From Nemertoderma westbladi (taxonomy: Eukaryota; Xenacoelomorpha; Nemertodermatida; Nemertodermatidae), in assembly GCA_032718475.1 (NCBI GenBank), contig JAUCBJ010007683.1:1-53669 (forward strand): DNA of 53,669 nt, given 5' to 3'. The notes under the pieces were generated by a model. The model was given only the letters and a program-made list of their open reading frames with translations. It was not told the DNA's origin and made no database searches. Below are positions 37,283-49,389 of this stretch, one piece after another. Position 1 is the first letter of the stretch. The number at the start of each line of letters is the position of its first letter. Made by a program: the position numbers and the translations under genes.

Positions 37283-38105
37283 CACAATGAACCCGGCGCA
37301 GCATTATTGTGAAAGTGCCATCCAGAGATTTGGTGTCCTCAGCTGTTAGAGCCCAGCAATGCCAGGATGGACTCCCATATAGAGTACTGGTACTACTTCT
37401 GCCATAAATACTCGAACCAGAGGTTCCGTTTTATTCTATGGGACTTCCAAATCCTGGACAGACTATTTAACGCTGCCCATGCCTTCCCCTTACGTATCCG
37501 AAGGTCTTCACCTGACTTTCTGATCCATGATCCCAAGTAGCAGAAGTCATCCACGTGCTCAAGAAAGCCATCCGTAGAGCTTATGCCCTTACGATTAGAC
37601 ATTTCTTGAGGGCTGTCTAGGTTGACTGTCATGATTTTGGTCTTCTTGGAATTTGCAAAAAGACCAACACTAGAAGCAACCTGCTTCGATGAGCAGAGGA
37701 GCCGTTGGGTTCCCTCTAGTGATTCTGACAGTACCCTTAAGTCATCAGCAAAGTCTAGATCAGTTAGGTACTTTGCTGGATTTCCTCTACTTATTGTGCC
37801 AGTAGCGGGTGTTACCATCACCCCATCTTTATTAAGATGGTCTAAGGACATGCGTAGAACATAATCAACAACCATTACGAATAAGAATGTTGCAAGTGTG
37901 TTACCCTGAATGACTCCCCATAAGACTTCGAATGGATCTGTGTTACAAACAGCAGTAGACACAAATGTGATGGAACCATCGAACAGTGATCTGATAGCTG
38001 CAATAATTTCCTCTGGAATCCCATATGCTGCCGGTATGCTGAAAATACGTGGTCGTATAATAGCCAGTTGTCTGTCTTTCTTTCGGAAACTTTTTAAATA
38101 ATGTT
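37283..38105 (-). pseudogene. LINE-A copy 3, RT part, right of BEL1
   Basis: Continuation of the LINE copy whose 3' end lies at 19750-20144. The minus frame shows AYGIPEEIIAAIRSLFDGSI, then DLDFADDLRVLSESLEGTQR (catalytic FADD box), LFANSKKTKIM and YLGSWIRKSGEDLRIRKGKA. Compared with the copy at 9232-11522, a stretch containing RT motif A (VDF.KAFDS) is missing, so the enzyme is dead. The 5' end near 38105 passes into unrelated AT-rich sequence. Confidence 0.8.
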
Positions 38106-38292
38106 GAATCGACACATTTAAATCGCTCTTTTTAAACAATAATACTTTTTTTTCCCAAATCAAATCTTTTTTAATCCATATTGGTTTTACAGTAGATAAA
38201 TATAAAACTAATTTACATTACCACTGGCTATACCTCTGCAGCAACAAAATTTCACCCCATATGCCTGTAATTTCGCCCCCTATATATTTACT

Positions 38293-38307
38293 GGGGGGGG
38301 GGGGGGG
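38293..38307. repeat. G15 tract
   Basis: Fifteen consecutive G just before the hexanucleotide microsatellite. Confidence 0.85.
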
Positions 38308-38311
38308 ATTT

Positions 38312-38402
38312 AATATTACTATTACTATTACTATTACTATTACTATTACTATTACTATTACTATTACTATTACTATTACTATTACTATTACTATTACTAT
38401 TA
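38312..38402. repeat. (ATTACT)n microsatellite
   Basis: About 15 perfect hexamers. The array ends exactly where BEL2 sequence begins, so it marks the break that removed the BEL2 5' end. Confidence 0.95.
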
Positions 38403-39950
38403 ACCGCTCCGATGTCCCGATTCGAGTTCTACACTCTACAGGTGAGAGTACAAAGCAGAGTACATAAGTCCGTAGATAATCTAATTGGTCTACAAGATCT
38501 AGCTAGACAGAGACAGGATATGGACACACAGTTTAAAATCCTCGAGAAATTAATGATCGCTAGAGAGAAACTGATTCAGTTTAAGACGACGATTAGACAT
38601 AGGCAAACGTATCAGTTATCCCACAAAAGCTTTTACAGAGTCGGTTTCCGACGAGTTATTACAGCCTGAGGAAGAACAGGAACTGTACCGACTGGATGGA
38701 CAATTGAAACATCTGACGGATCACTTACATATGTGCGGCGAAGATGTCGGCGATTTGGAAACCGTGCCGGAATATACGAGGGGAACTTCACCCGTACAAA
38801 TCGAATCCGCACCGGGAATACTGGACCAATCGTTAGTGAGTATTCGCAGCGAAATTGGCGAGGTAAGTATAGTGACGTCAGAAATTTCTAGACAGCAACA
38901 ACAGTACCACAGACAACAACGAGAAATGGAAGAACAAACTCAATTGTTAACTGTACAAGCAGCTGTAGAGGAAGAGAAGCTACGCGTTGCAAATATTGCG
39001 AGAATCTCTCATCTGCAAGAACAAGCCGAGTTGGAAGCGGCTGAGATGGAAAGGTTGGAGCTAGAAATAGCACAAAGAACAGCAGCAGCGGAGTTAGCGC
39101 AACGAGCGGCAGCAGCCGAGTTGGAACGACAAGCGGCAGCGGCTGAGTTGGAACGACAAGCGGCAGCGGCTGAGTTGGAACGACAAGCGGCAGCAGCGGA
39201 GTTAGATGAACAAAGGCAAGTTTCGGAAGCCCGAGCCGAGTTGAAAAAACGACAAATAAAGGCTCAATCAGCTATACGACAAGCGGAGTTCGAGGCGCAA
39301 CAACAACAGACGGAACAACGTGAGAAGGAAGTTAAACTTCATTTCGAACTCGAAAGGAAGGCGAGAGAACTAGCCGAAGCCAAAGAAAATCTGGATCTTC
39401 TAGCCCGCGATCGATAGATGAGATCTCGTGACGGACATGATTTGGACCAGATAGAGGTAAGGCACCGCCAAATTCAGGAACGAATGAAGGAAGGAAGTGT
39501 AGGGGCACCTGGGCGAGAAAGACAATTAGTTAAAGACTTATGTCAAAGATTCCCTCAAGTAACTCCTATGTTTGCACCAGTTACGACTAAGGAACCTGTT
39601 TCGATTGCGGGTAGTAGTAATATTTCTCCTATCCATGGTGCGACGGAACACAGGTTTGTTATTCCGGACAAGTTCATACCGCCAAGAGCAACGTCGTCGC
39701 CTATTCTGAAAGTCAAGGTAAGTAACCCACCGATTACCGATCGTAGTAGTTTATTGACCGGACCTGCACTACTAACGACAAAACAGGTGAGTCCACCTTC
39801 GACACCAAAACCCGTTACGCAATACACATGTGTACACAATGTGCACACACACAATACACCCAATGACGTTTAGGCCTACAAGGCCTTTAGATTCAAACGC
39901 AGTCACTCGACCACCGTTTAATCAGTTTACGTCGCAATCTACGACTTCGA

Positions 39951-40138
39951 GGAAGACCTGCGAGCCTACCGAACAACGGAGACCAGTGGATACACGACCG
40001 TTTAATCAGTTTACATCGCAATCTACGACTTCGAGGAAGACCTGCGAGCCTACCGAACAACGGAGACCAGTGGATACGCGACCGTTTAACCAGTTTACAT
40101 CGCAATCTACGACTTCGAGGAAGACCTGCGAGCCTACC
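39951..40138 (+). repeat. Three motif copies in BEL2 gag repeats
   Basis: GGAAGACCTGCGAGCCTACC at 39951-39970, 40035-40054 and 40119-40138, exactly 84 bp apart. Confidence 0.85.
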
Positions 40139-42626
40139 GAACAACGGAGACCAGTAGACGATGTTCCGAAGCGAAACGTTAGAATTCGGACGACGCAACG
40201 GACATGAGCACATCGACCACCGTATCCAGGCGACAGTAGTACTTCAAGCGAGTCGGATTACCCGGAACGCGAGGTATTTAGAACAGGAGCGGCCGACAAA
40301 TGTAAACGTGAGCGTTCAGATAATTCATTTATCGATAATCCTCCACAAAATACACCAATACAAAAGGCATTACAACCAACAGACGCAATCAGTACACAAC
40401 AATTCGCCGACATTCTGCGACCAGTTGTCAACAAGTTGGCCCAGATCGAGGAACGTTTAGAGGAAGTTCAAACCGATAGTTCGAAAAACACCGAATTCGA
40501 ACACTCTAGACACCCGAACATTCAGCAAAGACCAATACCATCGACAAACACATCGTATCAAAGAAAAGCGCCAAGAAGGGAGAACATCAACCAGGTTGCC
40601 AACCAAGGACGCGAAACTTTGAACGTTGCCGAAGAAATAGCGAAATTCGCAGCTAGACAAGGACTACCGGTGCAACAACCACCTAAGTTTTACGGTAACT
40701 CTAAACATTGGCACACTTTTGTAGACTACATTGAATCTCAGATTGCTGTGTGTGCTTTTACATCGAGAGAAAAATTCAACTACCTGTTACAAACGCTGAC
40801 GGGAGAACCGAAACGTCTAGCGGAGACTTTTGTCGGTGTACCAGATGCCTTCGAATTAGCGTACGATCGCTTAACATCGATTTACGGAGGCACCGTAAGT
40901 ATGGCTAAGTCAGTGATAGAAGAACTCTGTAAGGGGGGGGGCTATTACAAAACCCGTTGACTTACTGAAATTGGCTGACGAGATTAAAAACGCCATTACT
41001 ACACTACGCTCAATTGGACAACTTGACTACGCGAACACTCCTACAGTCCTATTGAAAATAATAGGAAGATTGCACCATCGACTTCGTCGGGAGTGGCGAA
41101 AAATCGAATATCAGCAAGAAGAACGAGGTGGATTCTTGAAGTTGGAAGATGTCTACTTATTGATATCCAGAGAGGCAGTAGTGGAGACTCGTTCAAACTA
41201 CACGGACCAACACATCGTAGCCGAAGGAATCACCCTACCTTCATCAAACAGACAGAAACCACCAACGACATCCACAAAGACGGTCACCTACGCTACACCG
41301 ACCGAAACCCGACAATTTTCAGACGGTAGTAAAGTGTCTGCACCTATAGGGACCAAACAGACCAGACAACAACTAACTGCCGACTTCAGCGGTTGCCAAT
41401 ATTGCGAACGGATTGGTAAGCGACATACTAGCCACAACTTAAAGGGATGTCGACTATTCTGTGAATTAAACTCAGAGGAACGACGGCTTCAAATAAGACC
41501 GTTAGATTCTTGTTGGCAGTGTACACAACATGGACATGTCCGTAAGGACTGCCCAAATACGGACACCTGTCCTTACTGTGGACGCAACCATGACGGTCTG
41601 CTCCACACGGACAGTCATACGCCGACCAAACGCTTCATAAGGGAACACCCGGAAGCTGCAGCAAAATGCAATAGTGCATATAAAACACGCGAATCGAGAA
41701 CAACACCAACATTCGTGACGCATATTAGGGATTGCTTCTCAGAACAATCCGGATCATCAGATGAAGAGTCGGAAGACGACGACGTTTATTTCGGTACTGG
41801 GGACGAACAACCATCGATTGCACTTCTGACGCCTGATCAACAAAAGGGGTTTAGTGTAATTCCTATTAAGATTACTGGCACAAAAGGGAGTAAAAGGATC
41901 TACGCTATCCTGAATTCAGCCTCATCTCACAGCTACGTGGATGAGAAGGTAGCTGATGTCGTCACAGATCTCAGACAAGGTAAGCACGTAAAGTACACTG
42001 TAAGTAGTATGCATGGACAACGTGCAATACCAGTAACACGAGTTAAGTTAAACTTGGACACTCTTCTTCCGAAATCGCAACATAGCGAAAAGGAGAGGTC
42101 TTTGTTACCCTTTAGGGATTTGACTTTTGCGGCCACCAAGGACTTTAGTAACCTACTGGGTCCAGTGCAGGAACAATCCCTAGAGGACCGTAAGTATTTC
42201 AGACACCTTGGTGTACCTGAATGTCCTGTCAACTATAGGTCGGTAGCAATGCTGATCGGGACGGACCAATTCAATCTACATCAAGTGTGGGAAACCAGAC
42301 CATCGGTAGTCGTAGCGGGAAACGCTTACGCCTGTAGAACTCCGATAGGGTGGTATACTCGAGCGCCTGTGCGCACACTGGATATAAGTGATGAGGAAGA
42401 CGATGTACAAAGTACATGTAGTTTACTAACTACAACTTCGATTCATTCCTTTTCACCTGACATAGACTATACTACACTACGTTCGACAAAACACGACAAC
42501 GTTACAAGTACGACGTGTGTAGCAAATACGATAAGTCACAAAGAGCAGCCAATCCACAAGGTTAGTATAGAGCGTGAGAAGAAGACGAGTCAGGCAGAGG
42601 TTCCATCGACGACAGATGATAACGCC

Positions 42627-42647
42627 GGAAGGCTTGCGAGTCTATCT
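42627..42647 (+). repeat. Motif copy in BEL2 pol, frame B
   Basis: GGAAGGCTTGCGAGTCTATC, read as GRLASLS. Confidence 0.65.
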
Positions 42648-44290
42648 ACACCAATAACTTTAACGATGCCCGTCGATATCGATGTCGACACATTAAAGAA
42701 TTGTCAAGTGGAACAAGCTGAACTAGACAAAGAGTTAACAGAGAAAACTATCAGATGGTTAGAACAAGATACAGCAGAACCTGGTAGTTATGAACCGTGT
42801 ATGTCGGAACAAGAGAAACAATCTTTGAAGATCATGGAAGATACTATCCGCCAGACGAAAGACGGACATTATGAGGTAGGGATGCTATGGCGTAGCCAAA
42901 GCCCTAAACTTATCAATAATTATCCGCTAGCCTTAAGACGTCTACACTCAATACGACAACGTTTATTAAAGGACGAGAAAGCCCATCTGCAGTATAATAC
43001 TCAGATGGAGACGTATTTGACAAAGGGGTACGCTATCAGGATGACAAACCCAGAGATTGTGACCGACCAGACATACTACTTGCCACATCACTACGTGAGA
43101 CACCCCGACAAACCTGATAAAGTACGCGTAGTTAACAACTGCGCGGCCCTTTTTGAAGGAAGGTCTCTCAACAGTGAGTTGATGGACGGACCAAACATGA
43201 ATAATTATCTCATGGGGGTGATTATGCGCTTCCGTCAGCGCCAAGTAGCATTTACTTGTGACGTAGAAGCGATGTTTCACCAAGTGCGAGCGTTAGAGCG
43301 AGACAGAGACAGTTTGAGGTTCCTCTGGTACCCGGATGGAGACTTAAGTCAACCACCGGCGACTTACCAAATGCAAGTTCGCGTTTTCGGTGCCAGGGAC
43401 AGCCCAAACTGCACTATGTACGCCCTAAACAGACCGCTAGGGATCAGAAACATATGTATGACCCAGAGGTAATCCAGATCGTAGAACGAGACTTTTATGT
43501 AGACGATGGATTACAAAGTTGTGACACAGTAGAACGTGCTATAACAGTAGCACATCAATTACGGGACTGTTTAGCAGGCGGAGGTTTTAACCTCACTAAG
43601 TTTGCCTCAAACAGCACTGAATTGGTAAATTCATTCGAAACGACTGAACGTGGGGGTGGGGACATTGACTTAGAGTTCGAACCACTGCCGACGACCAAGG
43701 TGTTGGGACTATTTTGGGACCCGAACACAGACAACTTTCGAGTGAAAGTAAAACTGGACGCTGAAGGAGATTCTCTGACAAAGAGGTCTTGCTTGTCGAA
43801 ACTAAGCAGACTGTTCGACCCCTTAGGTTTCATCAGCCCAATAATACTGCAAGCACGAATATATATGCGCAGTATTTGGAAAGATGGACTGACATGGGAC
43901 GAACCGATCTCATCCGAACAAGTGGACTTATGGAAGGCTTGGGAGGCGCAATTATCTTCGCTAGAGGATTATTCCATACCCCGGGTGTACTTTCCATTAC
44001 AGACGACATTTCCTGACAACTTAGAATTACATTGTTTTTCCGACGCCAGTGACAATGGCTTTGGTGTGACAGCGTATTTGCGCAGACAAGTAGACTCAGA
44101 TGAGTTTGATGTTTCGCTCATTACTTCTAAGGCTAAAACAATGCCTACTAAGTATATGACGACACCACGCGCTGAGCTACAAGCCGCAACGCTGTCAACG
44201 ACCATTGTAAACCTCATACAGATGGAACTACAGTCAAGTTTACAGATATTTTATTGGACTGACGCGACGTTAGTTTTAGTAGATTTGTAG

Positions 44291-44828
44291 GTATAAGAAA
44301 TGGAATTCTACTTGGAACTCACAATATTGAGACATTTTCGAAATTTTAGACAATCCATTTGGATTTGAAAAATTTTTAAAATTTTCTCCAGTGAATAGAT
44401 TTCAGGGTACAGTCGGGTGGAACTTAAAATTAGAGAAACAAGAAAGGAAGACTCGCGAGCCTTTCTTAAATTTTAATTAAATTTTACACGGTCTTGTTTC
44501 AATAAGTTACGTCGAATAATAGACTTCCCTATATTTATTACTAACTCTTGATTGCTTATTTTCTGATAATAGTTTGGGATCAAAAAGTGAGTATTTTAGA
44601 CTCACAGCCAGTTTAGCCCAAATTCGTTTTTATTTCGGCAAAAAAAAAAAAATTTTAGATAAGAAGCAGCGTGTCATTAAAGAAACCCTAGATCTTAGGC
44701 TATGGGTAGGAGGTTAGAGCGTTGTCGAGCCAAAAAGGCAGACGAAAACTCTCACATCTCCTCACAACTAACAATAAACTCTGTTGTATTCCCTCTAGTA
44801 GTATGATTATGTAACCATACCTCTAATA
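44291..44828 (+). other. BEL2 spacer between pol remnant and ORF2
   Basis: Corresponds to BEL1 31715-32245, with an A-rich expansion near 44640. It contains the motif at 44446-44467. Confidence 0.6.
44446..44467 (+). repeat. Motif copy in BEL2 non-coding spacer
   Basis: GGAAGACTCGCGAGCCTTTC, an exact consensus copy outside any ORF. Confidence 0.8.
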
Positions 44829-47800
44829 ATGGCGAAGGGGATACAAGGAGAGCCGAGATGGGGATATGATATCCAAGAGGAAGCAGCAGCGCCATTCGAA
44901 CGATTTGGAGCTAAGGATTACACTATATTTGGAATTAAGGATTTATCAGAAAGTACAGCGAAACTCGCAAAGACCAAATATGACTCGAATGTATTAAAGA
45001 GAAGGCAAAATGCGTTAAATGAAAGAATCGAAAGTTTACGTAAAACCTTCAATGAACTTTACCCGTACGACGCTTTATGTGATACGGGAGATATTAGCGA
45101 AGATCCCGATACCGAAATTAGTCGTTTGTATCTTACTATGCAATACCTAAAGGCACATGAACCTATGCCCGCGGTACGCGATGAATTCGATGGAATGCAT
45201 CTTTACAGACGAACTCGAGGGGACGATAGAGAAACAAAGGAAGCATTTTCAGTTTATAAACTTTATTATCAATGCGGAGCTTGTATGCGCGAACAACGAA
45301 ATGCGATTCCGATGCGTTTGAATAAGGAAAATCCCGAACCGATATTGGCGAGGTGTTCGAACCATCAACAACTACGCTACCAGGAAGGAGGGTATCCTTT
45401 ATCGAATCCATATCATTCATTCGCTATGACTGGACCGAAGGCGGGAGAAATTGTCGTTTACCCACCTAAGGTTGTTGAACCCGATGTATTCGAACTTACG
45501 CTGGACGAGGCGACTCAGTCAACCCGCGAAAAGAAAGAAGCTCTTAGCCTATACAGAGCCTACAAGGCTTTCGAGAAAGGCGAGATGGAAGAATGGGGCG
45601 GAAGACTCGCGAGCCTACCTTACCATTGGACGTCACACGATCAAACTTCAGCTAAGGAGATGACACCGGAAGTTTTCGAGAGTATAAACTTTGCTCAAAA
45701 CGTTATTCAGAGACTACAGATTGCATCCCCGGAAAGGACAAGAGAAATGCAACCGTATAGTACTTCAACTACGAAACCATTGAGTACGACACTCAATTTC
45801 CCTATTAGTATACCAGTTCGACAAGATACAACGTATGAAATACCTATTGTGGATCATCCGGAAATCATTTCGAACTTAGAGTTTCTTCCTGCAGTTGTTC
45901 TAAGCGATATGGTTAAGATATATGATTTACGTAGACATATTACGCAAAAGGTCGTGCATAATGTTCCGCCTAATATTCAAGACTTTAGGGAACTGGATAG
46001 AGCTGGCGCTGATATAGCTCCAAGTAACCTGAAAGGATATTTAACCAAAACAATTCGCTTATGGATTGGAACAGGAACCTTTGAGTCGGATACAGATATC
46101 GCTGCGGACTGGCAAGGTAAAGTCATTCGTTTCGAGGACGAGAAAGACATAGAGAAGATTTGGCAACCTTCGGAAGAATTATTGGACGAATGGAATAGGA
46201 CGTTTAGATCGTTTCAGGAAAACGGTTACATGTTTTATGATAACGAGGGCGGCAGCCATCAGCAGAGTCTAACCTCCAAGACTATACAAATTAGAGCGGC
46301 AGACGGAGTTTTGCACGTTTTCAGTAGACAAAGGAGCGACAAGCGAATGCCGATACCTCCAGGAACTACAAAGCGGCACCATTTCATCACTAATATAGTA
46401 AAGAAAATGGACCAGGCTTGCAATATCGATGCTAGAATGTTACCAAAGACGGTGAGAAATATGATTTTAGATAAAACTGTTGTAAAGATTGGATCAGGAG
46501 TAAGAGAGGACTTAATTAGCGACTTCGCCGGCATGTCGGACAGTGACGACCGATTACCGACACCTTACGTCGACACTCGACCTCTTATACTGTGGTCTAT
46601 AGAACAAGGATACTTCCGTGAGTATGATACTCAGAAAACCGGAACTGGATATATTTCCTACTTGATGTTTAATTGGGATTACAAGGAAAGTAAAAGAACA
46701 AAGTATATCGAAACGTATGGAGAAGGTGATACTCCAGATATAAATGAGTTTGAATCACAGCTCAAATGGAGAGGATGCGTATATTGGGCTATTACTTCAC
46801 CTCCAAGAGCGGTACTACAATATTATTTAGCGATAGAGTCATCAGTGAATGTTTGCTTAGTCGCCGACATTGTGTCTCGGACTCTTAAAAGACATCCACT
46901 TTGCCTCGGAGAAGATCATACATTCTACGCGGAAGGGAGAATTCATACTGATGTGTTTAGACGGTTTCTCGAACCCTTCTACAATTCCGACGCTCAGTGT
47001 AATGCCTTCACTCGAGCAGGATTTAGTATATTTCGAGACGTGTATCTTCGCTGTGCGGGATCTCTTATCGAAAGACCATCTATGTTTACATTGTTACCCT
47101 ATGAAGGAGAACGTATCGTGGAGCTTACGGACGAATCACGGCAGACGCGTGCGCCTATCGGTCACTTAGGTGATGATTTCGAAGTAACGACGGCCATCGA
47201 TGATCCTTTAGAGGAACTTCTTGAGATTGAAAGGAACCTCCCGAAGAAATCTCAGACGGAGATTCGACAATTAGAAGCAACAGATGCTGTAGTTTGCATA
47301 CAACCTTCTGAAACATACCAACCTATTGATCCAGACGATTATGACTATAGTGTGGGAGGAAGCGCTCGACCCATTGGCAATCTTATATATGAGCGAGTGT
47401 GGTACCCTGCTAATACGATGTGTGGTAAATGTGGCGTCGCTGGACATCATTCGACAAAGTGCAGTGGAAAGCACATTACTACGACTCAACTGATTTGTGG
47501 GTGGTGTGGAGATCAAGGGTCCCATACATTTTATACTTGCTGGAGATTTATGGCTCAATGCACCTACTGCAATATAAAGGGACATCGAGCATCTGAATGC
47601 CAACTGAGAGACATACCTTACGAACACGAATCTGTAAAACTCGTGCGAAAACTATTTGATGAGTGGGAAGATTTGGCTGACGAACATGTAGCAGCGCAAA
47701 GAAGACGGTTCCCGATGAGAGCGCATCTTGGATTTTGGGCGGTAAATCCTCAAACTATGATGTCGGAAGGATATATCTCTGCTATGCCGCAATATGACGA

Positions 47801-48552
47801 ACTCATCGAGGTAGTTGATATTTTGCCTCACGATAGCGGATTCCGAGTTGTGCGCGAATATTTGTTACAGATACACCCTGACAATAAGAATACATGGAAC
47901 TTCCAGAAAGTCGTTAATCGTATCACCTATGGTGAATTTGACCGTTTCCGAACGGAAAAGCGGAACAAGGGAGCTTGGTTAACCGTCGCATGGGCGTACC
48001 GAGCCGCGTTCTACCATAAACGTATATGAGCGAGCGTATTCGAGGAAGAGGAGGTCCTAGAGGCGACCAACATACCAGCTACTCCGGTCGCGCCGTCTGC
48101 ACGTCACCCTCGGGAGGACGGACAGCACAGGATCATAAGGGTTCAGAAAGTGGGCCAACAGTTAAAGAAAACTATCAACGTTGAAGAACGAAGGGGATAC
48201 GAACCGACTATTCGAATTACTCGGGATACGGTTTCGCTTCCCAGAGAACCGCAAGGGGGATCGGGACATATACCAGCTGATCAAAAAGGGGGCGCAAGCT
48301 TCTCTTGGGTCTGCGTCGTCCGCTTCTCGCGCGTTCCCAGACGTTTTACCAGCGGTAGATACAACAGATCGGTCAAGAGGGATTGGACGAGGATTTGGGA
48401 TAACTAAGAGACGAATATGTGAGGAAATGGTCGTACCATCTCCCAACGTCCAAAGTAAACCAGTGGCTCGCCCCACAAGTCCCATATCACGAGCTAAATC
48501 GCCGATACGCAGTTTTCGAGGACGCGGCAGGGCTCAATCCGCTAAGCGTTAA
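44829..48552 (+). pseudogene. BEL2 ORF2, nearly full-length triple zinc-knuckle protein
   Basis: Open from ATG 44829 for 1066 codons, then a single CGA-to-TGA change (48027-48029). The frame continues past it until a 1-bp insertion near 48286-48292, after which the tail resumes and ends at 48552. Without these two lesions the protein would be about 1240 residues, the best view of the full-length product. The N-terminal half and middle (absent from BEL1; about 45703-47110) show no family I recognise. Residues about 865-930 hold the knuckles CGKCGVAGHHSTKC, CGWCGDQGSHTFYTC and CTYCNIKGHRASEC. The tail is RG/RS-rich and basic. No transmembrane or signal segment is evident. That so long a frame stays open in an otherwise degraded copy suggests it was coding until recently. 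Confidence 0.85.
45600..45619 (+). repeat. CTCGCGAG motif copy in BEL2 ORF2, frame B
   Basis: GGAAGACTCGCGAGCCTACC, identical to the BEL1 copy at 33021-33040. Confidence 0.8.
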
Positions 48553-48573
48553 AGTGGGAAGGAAGGAGTGGAC

Positions 48574-48595
48574 GGAAGACTCGTGAGCCTTTCTT
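48574..48595 (+). repeat. Motif copy in BEL2 3' UTR (1)
   Basis: GGAAGACTCGTGAGCCTTTC, about 20 bp after the ORF2 stop as in BEL1. Confidence 0.8.
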
Positions 48596-49044
48596 ATGAA
48601 TTGTTTGTTTTATGCATTGTTTAGGTAAATCAAATTGTTTATGTAATTTGTATTGTTTAAAATTTATATTGCTCTAAATTTATGCAATTTATATTATTCT
48701 AAATTTATGCAATTTATATTATTCTAAATCTATGCAATTTACATTGTTCTAAATTTATGTATTTGTATTGTTCCGGATTTATGAAATTTAGAAAGTTTAT
48801 ATTTAGAAGGAACTTATATTTGAAAGATTTATATTTCATATTTGAGATGCAAGGAGTTTATATTATTCTAAACGTATGCAGTATTATTCTAAACTTATGC
48901 AATTTAGTAAAGATTTATATTTAGAAAGTGCTATATTTGTAGTCATTCCAAACTTACGCAATTTATTGTTTCGAATATTATGCAATTTATATTTTATAAA
49001 GAAGCAGTATTTGTATTTACAGTAAATAGAAGGCAAGAGCAGAC

Positions 49045-49066
49045 GGAAGACTTGTGAGCCTTTCTT
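49045..49066 (+). repeat. Motif copy in BEL2 3' UTR (2)
   Basis: GGAAGACTTGTGAGCCTTTC; corresponds to BEL1 34866-34887. Confidence 0.8.
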
Positions 49067-49389
49067 GTGATTTATTCCGAACTTATGCAATTTGTTTTAT
49101 ATTTAAGTAGTATTAGTATTTGTGATTGTTTGAATTCATGCAATATTTGAGATGCAATAGATTTATTTTAGTGAATTTAATTTAGATTTATATTGTGCTT
49201 ACTTAATAAAGCCTTAAATACGTAAAGTTTGAATTTGTAATTATTTGTATCGAATTATTATGTAAAGGTATTATTGTTGAGATCTAATTTGTAAATATGT
49301 AAGTACGTCCCAAGTATTCTATAGTTTGATTTAGTATTGGTGAAAACCGTATATTTTATGCACGATAATATCCTGTTTTCATGGAGCGG

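Larger units (their letters stand above)
38403..44290 (+). pseudogene. BEL2 gag-pol remnant, integrase deleted
   Basis: Breaks seen by comparison with BEL1: frame shift near 38600-38640; TAG at 39415-39417 (TCG to TAG); insertion of CA-rich sequence near 39826-39856; CGA to TGA at about 40204; an extra G in the run at 40934-40941; and a shift near 43430. The protease motif reads LNSASSHSYV, with the catalytic Asp changed to Asn (about 41912). RT YVDD is intact (about 43496-43507). After the RNase H motif WTDATLVL (to about 44280) the sequence jumps to the spacer. About 2.7 kb is missing (equivalent to BEL1 28988-31705), covering the end of RNase H, the linker, the integrase and the DUF5641-like tail. 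Confidence 0.85.
48553..49389 (+). other. BEL2 3' untranslated region
   Basis: AT-rich imperfect repeats of AAATTTATGCAATTTATATT, expanded compared with BEL1. It contains motif copies at 48574-48595 and 49045-49066 and ends in GGAGCGG before the LTR. Confidence 0.7.

Noticed and set aside
38261-38467. ORF of Ile-Thr repeats
   Set aside because: It is a direct translation of the (ATTACT)n microsatellite.
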